This document shows positions 46,433 through 56,067 of a stretch of 64,000 nt of DNA, piece after piece. The translations under genes were made by a program, and so were the position numbers. Location: positions 49,531-113,530 of the forward strand of contig CAIYCW010000107.1 of the NCBI GenBank assembly GCA_903924855.1, written 5' to 3'. Within the stretch, counting starts at the first letter, position 1. The number at the start of each line of letters is the position of its first letter. The notes under the pieces were generated by a model. The model was given only the letters and a program-made list of their open reading frames with translations, was not told the origin of the DNA and did not search any database. Origin of the DNA: an uncultured Rhodospirillales bacterium (GTDB taxonomy: Bacteria > Pseudomonadota > Alphaproteobacteria > Acetobacterales > Acetobacteraceae).

Positions 46433-47566
46433 TCAGGCGTGTGGCGGCGGCGCCAGGTTCAGCAGATCGGCAAGCGTCTCCTCCGCCAGCGCGAAGGACG
46501 TGCTGGCCCCGGTGCCCGACGTCACCATCACCAGCCGCACGCCGGGGGCAGGGGCCTCCATGAACGCCACATCCGGGCCGGACGGATAAACCCCGATCCA
46601 GCGCTCGGTCACCTCCGGCGCATCGATGGCAAGGGTCGCCGACAATTCGGCCAGGATCCGGTCATCCACCGCGCGCGGCTGAAACGGGTCATGCGTGTCG
46701 GCGTAATGATGGCTGTCCCCCACCACCAGCGAGCCATCGGCCCCCTGCACGGCGATCAGATGAATGCCATCGGCCAGCCACTCGCTCTGCTCATCCTCCA
46801 GCACCGCCCGCAGCGCCGGCAGAGACGGGCAGTTCGCATAGCCCAGATACCGCACCAGCCCCAGATCGCTCATGATCGCGGCATTCAACGTGAATCCCGG
46901 ATCGGCCACCCGCAGCATGTGCAGCTTGCACAACGTCACCTGCCGCCTGGCGATCACCTCGGGATACAGCGTCACCAGATCGGTGCCCGGGCACACCACC
47001 ACATGATCCGCGCGCAGCACGCCGGAGGCGGTGGTCACCCGTCCACTCTCCACGCCAAGCACCACGGTGCGCGGCAGAAACCGCACGCCCTGCGCCGCCA
47101 GCCACTGCGTCAGCTGCCCCACCGCATAGCGGCTTTCCACCCGCAGCTCATGCGGGCTCCACAACGCCCCGGCCAGACCCTGGCGAAACCCCTCGCCATG
47201 CTCCGCCAGTTCCGCCCCGCGCAGCACCCGGCAGCCATCGCCCATCGCACTGTCGGCAAACTCCTCCAGCACCGCCAGGGCCTCAGGCCTGCGCGCCACC
47301 ATGGAAAGTCCGCGCTGATGAATGGCAATCCCGGCTGGCCCCGCCAGCTCCGCCCACACATCACGCGACCGCCGCGCCCGCCGCCAGGTGATGCCTTCCT
47401 GCTGACCGGTCACGGTCACAAAGCCGAAATTGCGGATCGAAGCCCCCGCCGCCCGCGCATCGCGGTCCAGCACGGCGGTGCGCAACCCGGCGCGGTGGGC
47501 GGCCAAAGCATGGGCCAGCCCGACAATGCCGGCGCCAACCACGATACAGTCAAAGGAATCCGTCAT
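46433..47566 (-). CDS. FAD-dependent oxidoreductase (DAO/TIGR03364-like, phosphonate-associated)
   Basis: CIVVGAGIVGLAHALAAHRAG; DAO fold; adjacent to phnX. Confidence 0.85.
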   Translation of the reverse strand: MTDSFDCIVVGAGIVGLAHALAAHRAGLRTAVLDRDARAAGASIRNFGFVTVTGQQEGITWRRARRSRDVWAELAGPAGIAIHQRGLSMVARRPEALAVLEEFADSAMGDGCRVLRGAELAEHGEGFRQGLAGALWSPHELRVESRYAVGQLTQWLAAQGVRFLPRTVVLGVESGRVTTASGVLRADHVVVCPGTDLVTLYPEVIARRQVTLCKLHMLRVADPGFTLNAAIMSDLGLVRYLGYANCPSLPALRAVLEDEQSEWLADGIHLIAVQGADGSLVVGDSHHYADTHDPFQPRAVDDRILAELSATLAIDAPEVTERWIGVYPSGPDVAFMEAPAPGVRLVMVTSGTGASTSFALAEETLADLLNLAPPPHA

Positions 47567-47615
47567 GATGGGTCCGCACTAGCCGCTTCCGCCAGCGCGA
47601 ACAAGCGCGGGACGA

Positions 47616-48992
47616 TTACACCTGCGCGCCGAGATCCCACCACAGACCCACATACCCCATCAGCCCCTCACGCGCCGTGGCCGCCAGCACATGCTCGTTC
47701 GGCCCGTGCTGCTTGCACCCGTTATAGCTGAGCGGAATCCACACGAGCGGCACGCCCAGGTGATCAACGAAGATATCGCCGGGCAGCCCGCCGCCGCCAT
47801 TGGGCACGATCTGCACCTTCTTGCCGGTGGTGCGCGCAAGGCTCGCCTGGGTCCGCCGCACCCACTCATTGTCCGGCGAGGTCCGGCTCGCCGCCATCCG
47901 CCCATGCGCCTGCTCGATCGCCACACTCTGAAACCCGTGCGCGTCCAGATGCCCGCGCAGCGCATCGGCAAACCCGTCCACATCCGCATCCACCGTGTAG
48001 CGCAGCTGGCACCACGCCTTGGCATCCGGCGCCACCGCGTTCACCGGCGCCGCCGGATTGCCGGACAGCATCGCCAGCACGATGAAGCTGGTCCAGCCAT
48101 AGACTTTCTCAGCCGATGTCAGCCCCGGCTCGCCCCAGTTCGGGTTGATCGTGGCACTCTCCTCGCTCTGCAGCTCGCAGCCCTCCAGCGCCCGGCGCAC
48201 ATCGGCGGGAATGCCGCCCTTCGGCAGAAACCCCGGCACCAGAATCCGCCCGTTGCGATCGGCGATGCAGGCCAGCGCATGCGTCAGCACAATCGCGGGG
48301 TCGGTCGTCATCCCACCCCAGTTGCCGCTGTGCACGCCCCCCTCGCGCTCGCGCACCACCAGGGTGAAATTGAAATTCCCGCGCGATCCGGTGGTGATCG
48401 TCGGCACATCCGGCCGCATCCGGGGCCCGTCACTGGCAATCAGCACATCGGCCGCCAGCATCTCGGCATTGGCCGCCACAAACGGCTTCAACCCCACCGA
48501 GCCCCGCTCCTCGCTCATCTCCAAAATGAGCTTCACGTTGAACCCAAGCCGGCCGCGCACCGAAAGCACCGTCTCCAGCGCCGTGATCACGGTGGCATGC
48601 TGCCCCTTGTTGTCCGCCGAACCGCGGCCGAACCACACATCCCCCCGCGGCGTCAGCACCCACGGGTTCAGCCCCGCATCCCACTGCTCCTCCAGCCCGC
48701 GCACCGTGTCGCCATGGCCATAGGTCAGAATCGTCGGAAGTGCCGGGTCCTCGATGCGGATCCCCACCAGAATCGGCCCGAAGCCGGCCACCGGGTTCGG
48801 ATGGATCTCCACCGAAAACCCAAGCCGCTCCAGCCAGGGCTGGATCGTCGCCGCCAGGTAGCGGTCCACATCCGCCGCAAACGCCGGGTCCTGCGAGGTG
48901 GACGGAATCGCCACCAGCTCCGCCAACCGGTCGCGAAACCCGTTGCTGTCAAAATGCCGTGCGGCCTGATCCAATGCGGCTTCGCGGGTCAT
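47616..48992 (-). CDS. M20-family peptidase/dipeptidase
   Basis: LTYGHGDTVRG, GRGSADNKGQHATVI, EMSEERGSVGL. Confidence 0.9.
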   Translation of the reverse strand: MTREAALDQAARHFDSNGFRDRLAELVAIPSTSQDPAFAADVDRYLAATIQPWLERLGFSVEIHPNPVAGFGPILVGIRIEDPALPTILTYGHGDTVRGLEEQWDAGLNPWVLTPRGDVWFGRGSADNKGQHATVITALETVLSVRGRLGFNVKLILEMSEERGSVGLKPFVAANAEMLAADVLIASDGPRMRPDVPTITTGSRGNFNFTLVVREREGGVHSGNWGGMTTDPAIVLTHALACIADRNGRILVPGFLPKGGIPADVRRALEGCELQSEESATINPNWGEPGLTSAEKVYGWTSFIVLAMLSGNPAAPVNAVAPDAKAWCQLRYTVDADVDGFADALRGHLDAHGFQSVAIEQAHGRMAASRTSPDNEWVRRTQASLARTTGKKVQIVPNGGGGLPGDIFVDHLGVPLVWIPLSYNGCKQHGPNEHVLAATAREGLMGYVGLWWDLGAQV

Positions 48993-49044
48993 CCATGCTC
49001 TCCAATCATCAACACCATCACTCTGCGCCCGCGCACCGCCCACC

Positions 49045-50343
49045 TCAATGCCCGGCATCCACCGGCAGAAACCGCCGGCTCAGCGCATGGTAGATGCCCT
49101 CCCGGCACACCAGGCGCGACGCGCTGTGCCCGATCATCGCCGTCAGCATCACCGGCACCAGCAACGCATGATCCCCGGTCATCTCGGTGACAATCACAAA
49201 CGCGGTGATCGGCGCCTGCACCACGCCCGCGAAATAACCCACCATGCCCAGCACCACCATCGCCGGCATCGGCGCAATCGCGAACACATCGAACAGATTG
49301 CGCCCGATCCCGGCCCCCACCGAAAGCGACGGCGAAAAGATACCCCCCGGAATGCCGCTGATCGCGGACAGCAAGGTGGCGGCGAACTTCAACACCCCAA
49401 AATCCGCAGGCGGCGCATCCTGCCCGGACAGCAGATGCAGCACGCTGGCATAGCCGGTGCCATAGATCTGATTGGCCGAGGCCAGACCGCACAGTGCCAC
49501 CCCAAGCCCGCACACACCGGCGAACAGCGCCGGATGGCGCTGCATCCAGCCCCCCACCCGCAAATGCCCGATCTCGCCGGCCAGCAGCATCAACCGGCTG
49601 AACACGCCGCCCAGCAGCCCGCCAACGCCGCCACACACCGGCACCGCCAGCCACACCGGTGCGCCATGCAGCGCCACGCTGCTCATGCCGAAATAGGTGT
49701 AGTCACCAAGCCAGGCCAAGGACACCAGCCCGCCACAGATCACCGTGCCGATCACCAGCCCGCTCGTCCTCGCCTCGAACGCCCGGCTCATCTCCTCGAT
49801 GGCGAACACAATCCCGGCCAACGGCGCATTGAACGCCGCCGCCACCCCGGCCGCCGCCCCGGCCAGCACCAGCCCGCGCTGATGGCGCTTCGAGATATGC
49901 CCCACCGCATACATCACCGAAGCCCCCACCTGCACCGTCGGCCCCTCCCGCCCGATCGAGGCGCCGCACAGCAGCCCAAGCCCGGTCAGCATCACCTTGC
50001 CGAACGCCACACGCAGCGACACCAGCCGATGCCGCGCCGTCTCATCCTGCAGCGCGCGGGCGGCGATCACCTGTGGAATCCCGCTGCCCTGGCTGTTGGG
50101 AAACAGATGCCGCGCCGCCAGATTGGCAACAACAAACCCAAGCGGCGTCACCACCAACGGCGCCAGGGGCTGCCAGGCCAGCAGATCCTGAAACAGCGCC
50201 CCCATCGCATCGGCCAACAGGGCAAAGCCCACAGCGGCCACCCCCACCGCAAGCCCGCCGGCAACAAAGATCAACCGGATCTGACCGCGCCGTGACAGGG
50301 CAAGAACACGGCGCCGGATGCTGAAGGATGGACTAAAAATCAC
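49045..50343 (-). CDS. clcA: ClC-type chloride channel/antiporter
   Basis: NSQGSGIPQVI, GREGPTVQVGASV, SGIPGGIFSPSLSVGAGIG; start codon uncertain (GTG 50343 chosen). Confidence 0.9.
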   Translation of the reverse strand: MIFSPSFSIRRRVLALSRRGQIRLIFVAGGLAVGVAAVGFALLADAMGALFQDLLAWQPLAPLVVTPLGFVVANLAARHLFPNSQGSGIPQVIAARALQDETARHRLVSLRVAFGKVMLTGLGLLCGASIGREGPTVQVGASVMYAVGHISKRHQRGLVLAGAAAGVAAAFNAPLAGIVFAIEEMSRAFEARTSGLVIGTVICGGLVSLAWLGDYTYFGMSSVALHGAPVWLAVPVCGGVGGLLGGVFSRLMLLAGEIGHLRVGGWMQRHPALFAGVCGLGVALCGLASANQIYGTGYASVLHLLSGQDAPPADFGVLKFAATLLSAISGIPGGIFSPSLSVGAGIGRNLFDVFAIAPMPAMVVLGMVGYFAGVVQAPITAFVIVTEMTGDHALLVPVMLTAMIGHSASRLVCREGIYHALSRRFLPVDAGH

Positions 50344-50357
50344 AAGAACAGTTCGAT

Positions 50358-51590
50358 TTACCTGGAGACCGCCGGAGAAGCCGAAGGCGGTTTTGCACGA
50401 TGCGTGCCACCCAGCACCGCCTGCGCCGCAAGCCCCAGCACCAGCCCCCATAACGGTGCCCCCAGCCCGAACAGACTCATGCCGGACGCCGTGCAGAGAA
50501 ACGTGATCATCGCCGCATCGCGCGACGATGGCTCGGCAATCGCCGCCGAAAGCCCACCCAGGATCGCCCCCAGCAAGGCCAGCCCCGCAATCGCCGCAAT
50601 CAACTCCGCAGGCAGTGCCGCAAACACCGCGGCCAGCGTCGCGCCAAACAGCGCGATCAGCAGATACAGCACCCCCATCGCCACACCCGCCCGCCAGCGC
50701 TGGCCCGGATCGTCATGCCCCTCCGGCCCCGCGATCTGCGCCGCCGTGAACGCAGCCGTGGTGATCCCATGGCAGCCAAACGGCGCCAGCAGGGTGGAAA
50801 CCCCGGAGATCGCCCCCACCACCAGCCGCTGATTGACGCTGTATCCGGCAGCCCGGATCACCGCGAGACCCGGCAGAAACTGCCCGGTGATCGCAACCAG
50901 ACACAAAGGCAGCGCCAGGTTGAGCGCCGAGCCGAAGGTGAACACCGGCATCGTCCACACCGGCACCGCAAGCGCCAGATGCACATCGGCGAAATGCGTC
51001 TGCCCGCGCAGCCCCGCCAGCGTCACCCCCACCACCAGCACGATCGTGATGGCGAATTTCGGCAGGATCCGCCGCCCCAGCAGAAACGCCACCACCATCA
51101 CCCCCACCAGCAACGGCGCCCGCCCCAGCGACACCCAGGTCTGCGCGCCAAACCGGAACAGAATGCCCGCCAGCATCGCCGCCGCGATCGCAGGCGGCAC
51201 CAACCGCATCACCCGCTCGAACATCCCGCTGATCGCAAGGGCAAAGATCGCGGCACTCGCCAGCACGAACGCCCCCACCGCCTCCGCCCAGGGCAGGCCC
51301 GGCAGCGACACCACCAGCAACGCCGCCCCCGGTGTGGACCACGCCACCGACACCGGCGCGCGCAGCCGCAGGCTCAGCACGATGCCGGACACGCCGCAGC
51401 CCAGCGAGATCGCCCAGATCCAGGAGGACAGCAGCGTATCCGGCAGATGCGCCGCCTGCGCCGCCTGGAAGATGATCACCACCGAGCCGGAATACCCGGC
51501 CAGAATCGCAACCAGCGCCGCCGCAACCGGCTGCACCCCCCACCCAGATCGCACGCCAGACCGCAGGCTCATCACATCCCCATCACACAT
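50358..51590 (-). CDS. benE: Benzoate/H+ symporter BenE family
   Basis: About 12 TM; WSTPGAALLV; FGCHGITTAAFTAAQIAGPEGHDDPGQRW. Confidence 0.9.
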   Translation of the reverse strand: MCDGDVMSLRSGVRSGWGVQPVAAALVAILAGYSGSVVIIFQAAQAAHLPDTLLSSWIWAISLGCGVSGIVLSLRLRAPVSVAWSTPGAALLVVSLPGLPWAEAVGAFVLASAAIFALAISGMFERVMRLVPPAIAAAMLAGILFRFGAQTWVSLGRAPLLVGVMVVAFLLGRRILPKFAITIVLVVGVTLAGLRGQTHFADVHLALAVPVWTMPVFTFGSALNLALPLCLVAITGQFLPGLAVIRAAGYSVNQRLVVGAISGVSTLLAPFGCHGITTAAFTAAQIAGPEGHDDPGQRWRAGVAMGVLYLLIALFGATLAAVFAALPAELIAAIAGLALLGAILGGLSAAIAEPSSRDAAMITFLCTASGMSLFGLGAPLWGLVLGLAAQAVLGGTHRAKPPSASPAVSR

Positions 51591-53655
51591 TCAGAGACGC
51601 GAAATCGCGCCCCTCCGCCACCATCCGCTCCAGCAGCGCCGCAGGCTCCCATCCCACCCCGCATTCGGCGTGAATTTCGCGCATCGTCGCCAGAATCCCG
51701 GCAAGCCCCGCCTCATCGCCCGCCTGCATCGGCCCGCCGCGCCAGGCCGGATACCCGTAGCCATGCACCAGCACCACATCAATGTCCGATGGCCGCAATG
51801 CTACGCCCTCGGCCAGAATCTTCGCCCCCTCGTTGACCATCGCGGCCAGCACCCGCGCCTCGATCCTGGCGGCCGGCACGGCCCTGCGCACAATCCCGCG
51901 CGCGGCGGAGGCCTGCTCCACCAACGCTGTCACGGCTTGGTCGATCTCACGCTTTCCGCCCTCATGGCGATACCAGCCAAGCCCGGTCTTCTGCCCGAAC
52001 CGCCCCGCCTCACACAGCCAATCCGCGATCGGCACATAGCGCGAAGCCGGATCGCGCTCGGGCGCCCGGCGCTTGCGCATCGCCCAGCCGATATCCAGCC
52101 CCGCCATGTCCGCCACCGCATAGGGCCCCATCGCCATGCCGAAGCCTTCCAGCGCCGCATCCACCTCATGCGGCAGGGCGCCATCCTCCAGCGCGAAATC
52201 ACAGATCTGCCGCCATTTCGCCAGCATCCGGTTGCCGATGAAACCATCGCACACGCCAGCGATCACCGGCTGCTTGCGCAGGCGCCGGCCCACGGCAAGC
52301 GCCGTTGCCAGCACCGCATCCGACACACGCCGGGGGCGGACAATCTCCAGCAGCCGCATCACATGCGCCGGCGAGAAGAAATGCAGCCCCAGCACCCGCT
52401 CCGGATTGTCCACCGCATCGGCCAGCACATCGATATCCAGATAGGAGGTGTTGGAGGCCAGAATCGCATCCCGCCGTGTCACGGCGGACAGCGCCCTGAA
52501 CACATCCTGCTTGGCCGCCAGATCCTCGATGATCGCCTCGATCACCAGGTCCGCCCCGGCCAGCGCCGCAAGCTCGGTGGCATAGCCGATCCGGGCCAGG
52601 CGCGCCTGCTGCTCCGTCCCGGACAGCCGCCCCGATGCCACCTGCCGCGTATACACGGCCTCGATCCGCCCCCGCGCCGCCGCCACCGCCGGCTCGGACA
52701 CCTCGACCAGCGTCACCGCGAACCCGGCATCGGCCAGCGCCACGGCGATGCCAGCACCCATCGTCCCGCCCCCCACCACGCCGGTCTGCGCCACCGGCCA
52801 GGGCTCGGCCGCCACCGGCGATTTCGCCGCCAGACGCTCCGCCATGAACAGATGGCGCAACGCCCGGGACTGCGCGCCCGCGCGCAAACTCTGAAACGCC
52901 GCACCCTCGCGCGCCAGCGCGTCGTCGAACGCCAGATCCAGCGCCCAGCCCACCGCCTCGGCTGCCACCACCGGCGCCTGTGCCCCGCGCGCCCGGCGCT
53001 GGACCGCCTGCACCGCGGTCTCGAACGCCGCCCGGTCGAAATCCGGCACCGCCCGATCCCGCGCCCGCGGCAACGCGCCCGACCGCGCCATCGCCCGCGC
53101 CCGTTCAACGGCAAGGGCCAGCACATCCGTTCCGATCTCATCCACCACGCCCAGGGCCAGCGCCTCGGCGGCCGGCACATGACGGCCGGAGGTGATCATC
53201 TCCAACGCAGCCGCAGCCCCCGCCAGCCGCGGCAGGCGCTGCGTGCCGCCAGCCCCCGGCAGCAGCCCCAGCTTCACCTCCGGCAGCCCCACCACGCCGC
53301 CCGGCGTGATCACCCGGCCATGACAGGCCATCGCCACCTCCAGCCCGCCGCCCAGAGTGGTGCCGAACAAAGCCGCCACCACCGGCTTCGGGCAGTGATC
53401 CAACGCGCGGCACACATCATTGGTGCTCGCGGCCCCGGCGCGCGGCGCGTTGAACTCGCGAATATCGGCCCCCGCCACAAAGGTCCGCCCCGCGCAGGAC
53501 AGCACCCCCGCCACCAGCCCCGGATCGGCGGCAAGCAGCCCCACCGCCGCGATCACCCCCTCGCGCACCGCGATCGACAGCGCATTCACCGGCGGATGAT
53601 CGATCACGATCACCCCCACATCGCCATGGCGTTCCAGCCGCACCAGATCGGTCAT
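51583..53655 (-). CDS. fadJ: Bifunctional enoyl-CoA hydratase / 3-hydroxyacyl-CoA dehydrogenase
   Basis: GADIREFN, VVGGGTMGAGIAVALADAGFAVTLVE, GLHFFSPAHVMRLLEIV. Confidence 0.93.
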   Translation of the reverse strand: MTDLVRLERHGDVGVIVIDHPPVNALSIAVREGVIAAVGLLAADPGLVAGVLSCAGRTFVAGADIREFNAPRAGAASTNDVCRALDHCPKPVVAALFGTTLGGGLEVAMACHGRVITPGGVVGLPEVKLGLLPGAGGTQRLPRLAGAAAALEMITSGRHVPAAEALALGVVDEIGTDVLALAVERARAMARSGALPRARDRAVPDFDRAAFETAVQAVQRRARGAQAPVVAAEAVGWALDLAFDDALAREGAAFQSLRAGAQSRALRHLFMAERLAAKSPVAAEPWPVAQTGVVGGGTMGAGIAVALADAGFAVTLVEVSEPAVAAARGRIEAVYTRQVASGRLSGTEQQARLARIGYATELAALAGADLVIEAIIEDLAAKQDVFRALSAVTRRDAILASNTSYLDIDVLADAVDNPERVLGLHFFSPAHVMRLLEIVRPRRVSDAVLATALAVGRRLRKQPVIAGVCDGFIGNRMLAKWRQICDFALEDGALPHEVDAALEGFGMAMGPYAVADMAGLDIGWAMRKRRAPERDPASRYVPIADWLCEAGRFGQKTGLGWYRHEGGKREIDQAVTALVEQASAARGIVRRAVPAARIEARVLAAMVNEGAKILAEGVALRPSDIDVVLVHGYGYPAWRGGPMQAGDEAGLAGILATMREIHAECGVGWEPAALLERMVAEGRDFASLNV

Positions 53656-53750
53656 GTGTTCCTCCCTTTTGTAGGGCGGAAGAGCGCAGCGTCATCCGCC
53701 GTTTCATTTGCAACACCGGCCCAATGACGACCGGAGCCGACCGTCTGACC

Positions 53751-54911
53751 TTACTGCGCCAAGTCCCGCATCACCTGCGCCAGATCGCTCTTGCCCTCAA
53801 AGCCGATCCCCGGCAGCTCCGGCATGGTGATCACGCTGTCCTCCACCCGCACCCCGTCGGGAAACCCGCCATAGGGCTGGAACAGATCCGGATAGCTCTC
53901 ATTGCCGCCCAACCCCAGCCCCGCCGCGATGTTCAGCGACATCTGATGCCCACCATGCGGGATGCAGCGCGACCACGACCAGCCGGCATCCTTCAGAACG
54001 CCCAGCGTGCGCTGATATTCGCACAACCCGTAGGACAGCGCGCAGTCGAACTGCAGCCAGTCCCGGTCCGGCCGCATCCCGCCATGGCGGATCAGGTTGC
54101 GCGCATCCTGGTGGCTGAACAGGTTCTCCCCCGTGGCCATCGCCCCCGGATAGAACTCCGCCAACGCCGCCTGCAGCTGATAATCCAGCGGATCACCCGC
54201 CTCCTCGTACCAGAACAGCGGATAATCCCGCAGCATCTTCGCATAGGCGATCGCGGTCTCCAGATCGAAGCGCCCATTGGCATCCACCGCAAGCCGCGCC
54301 GGGCCGATCTCGCCCAGTACCGCCTCGATCCGCCGCCGGTCCTCGTCGATCGACGCCCCGCCGATCTTCATCTTCACCACCGAATAGCCGCGGTCGAGAT
54401 AGGAACGCATCTCGGCGCAGAGCTGCGCGTCATCCTTGCCCGGGTAGTAATAGCCCCCCGCCGCATAGACGAACACGCGTGGATCGGCCTCTCGCCCATG
54501 CCGCTCCGCCAGCAGCCGGAACAGCGGCCGCTCGGCGATCTTGGCCACCGCATCCCACACCGCCATGTCCAGCGTGCCCACCGCCACCGAGCGCTCGCCA
54601 TGCCCGCCCGGCTTCTCGTTCCTCATCATGCAGGCCCAGACCCGGTCCGGGTCGAGATTCTCCCCCGAAGCATCCACCAGGCTCTCCGGATCGGCCTCCA
54701 GCAGCCGCGGCGCGAACCGCTCGCGGATCAGCCCGCCCTGGCCATAGCGGCCGTTCGAGTTGAACCCATACCCCACCACACGCCGCGACCCCGCCTGCAC
54801 CACCACCGCCACCAGGCTGGTCGTCATCTTGCTGAAATCGATATAGGCGTTGCGGATCGGCGATGAGATCGGCTGGGTGATCTCGCGAACATCAATAATA
54901 CGAACAGACAT
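53751..54911 (-). CDS. tarD: D(-)-tartrate dehydratase-like enolase superfamily member
   Basis: VVKMKIGG, LAVDANGRFDLETAIAYA, ATGENLFSHQDARNL, IPHGGHQMSLNIAAGLGLGGNESYPDLFQPYGG. Confidence 0.82.
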   Translation of the reverse strand: MSVRIIDVREITQPISSPIRNAYIDFSKMTTSLVAVVVQAGSRRVVGYGFNSNGRYGQGGLIRERFAPRLLEADPESLVDASGENLDPDRVWACMMRNEKPGGHGERSVAVGTLDMAVWDAVAKIAERPLFRLLAERHGREADPRVFVYAAGGYYYPGKDDAQLCAEMRSYLDRGYSVVKMKIGGASIDEDRRRIEAVLGEIGPARLAVDANGRFDLETAIAYAKMLRDYPLFWYEEAGDPLDYQLQAALAEFYPGAMATGENLFSHQDARNLIRHGGMRPDRDWLQFDCALSYGLCEYQRTLGVLKDAGWSWSRCIPHGGHQMSLNIAAGLGLGGNESYPDLFQPYGGFPDGVRVEDSVITMPELPGIGFEGKSDLAQVMRDLAQ

Positions 54912-55110
54912 CGAAGTCTCACCTGTCGAACGGTTGCGTCAGCGCCGCACTCTGGCCCCGGATCACGCCGCCCGCCAGCCCCGGCACCACCGTCCATCAC
55001 CGCACCGAAGCACGACATCGCGGTAATTATGGGCTGCAAACGATTGTGGCGGCGCCGGGCATCGCCTATCTCTCAATCACGCTGCTTGTGGGCCGGAGAG
55101 TGTTTCTGCG

Positions 55111-55758
55111 ATGACCAGTAAAAAGAACGTGGCCGGCATCCTTGTGGCGGCCGTCGTGATCGCGTTTGCCACCTATCGCCTGGTGCAGCAGGCCGATGCC
55201 GGCCGCGACGTGGGCATCCCGCTCGGCAGCACCCCGGCCGCACAGCTCAAATTCCGCCTCTCCCTCAACGCGGTGGGCGATCGCATCATGCTCTCCGCCC
55301 CCGTGCAGATCGAAAGCACCCCCCAGCCCTCCGGCCCGGATCGCGTCCGCCTGCTCACCAATATCAACCAGCCCAATGGCGGCTTCATGTGGACCGCCAT
55401 CCCCAGCCGTGGCTCCGACCAGCGGCTGATCGGTGAGATCTCCATCGGCTCCAAGGTCTACAAGATGTGCGAGATGTTCCACGGCGGCAGCAACAGCATC
55501 GGCACCATCAGTCAGCGCTTCGACCCGGTGAACAATGGCGGCGAACGCGCCCGCCTGCCCACCGGCATGGCGTCCGAGCCGATGCTGACCCTCTACGCCG
55601 CCCTGAACGACGCCGGCCTGCCCGCCAAGGCCGTCACCTCGACCGACAATGTCACGCTGGAAAAGGCCACCAGCCACGTCAACTCCGTCGACCAGCCGGC
55701 CCCCGATCCGCTTAACGCGCTCGCCAACCGCGTCGCCCTGACCTGCCTCGGCGAATAG
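55111..55758 (+). CDS. Hypothetical membrane-anchored protein
   Basis: 215 aa, single N-terminal TM, two Cys in the C-terminal domain. Confidence 0.6.
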   Translation: MTSKKNVAGILVAAVVIAFATYRLVQQADAGRDVGIPLGSTPAAQLKFRLSLNAVGDRIMLSAPVQIESTPQPSGPDRVRLLTNINQPNGGFMWTAIPSRGSDQRLIGEISIGSKVYKMCEMFHGGSNSIGTISQRFDPVNNGGERARLPTGMASEPMLTLYAALNDAGLPAKAVTSTDNVTLEKATSHVNSVDQPAPDPLNALANRVALTCLGE

Positions 55759-56067
55759 CCGCCCCCATCGCCCGGATCGGCCCGGCATGGCCCACGCATG
55801 GCCCGCCTGCGTGGCCATGACGCATGATTTTGTTGACTTCCCCCACCGCCCCCCCTATCCGGCACAGGCGCCCCTTGATGTGGTCTTGCGCGCTGCCAGC
55901 CGGGCAGAGTTTCAGCTCCGGTGCCAACGCTCCCAGGTAGCCCTTTTCACGCAGCAGTTTGCGCCGGTTTGCGGTCCTGTTGACCGCTCTCGCCCACCAA
56001 GCGGCTCCCCGCCCGGCATGTCCCGGGGTGGAACGCCTGGACACGGGCGCTTATTTGAAAGAGTGCA

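Noticed and set aside
50833-53727. 964-aa + strand ORF opposite benE and fadJ
   Set aside because: Shadow ORF; Arg/His/Pro-rich with no recognisable motif.
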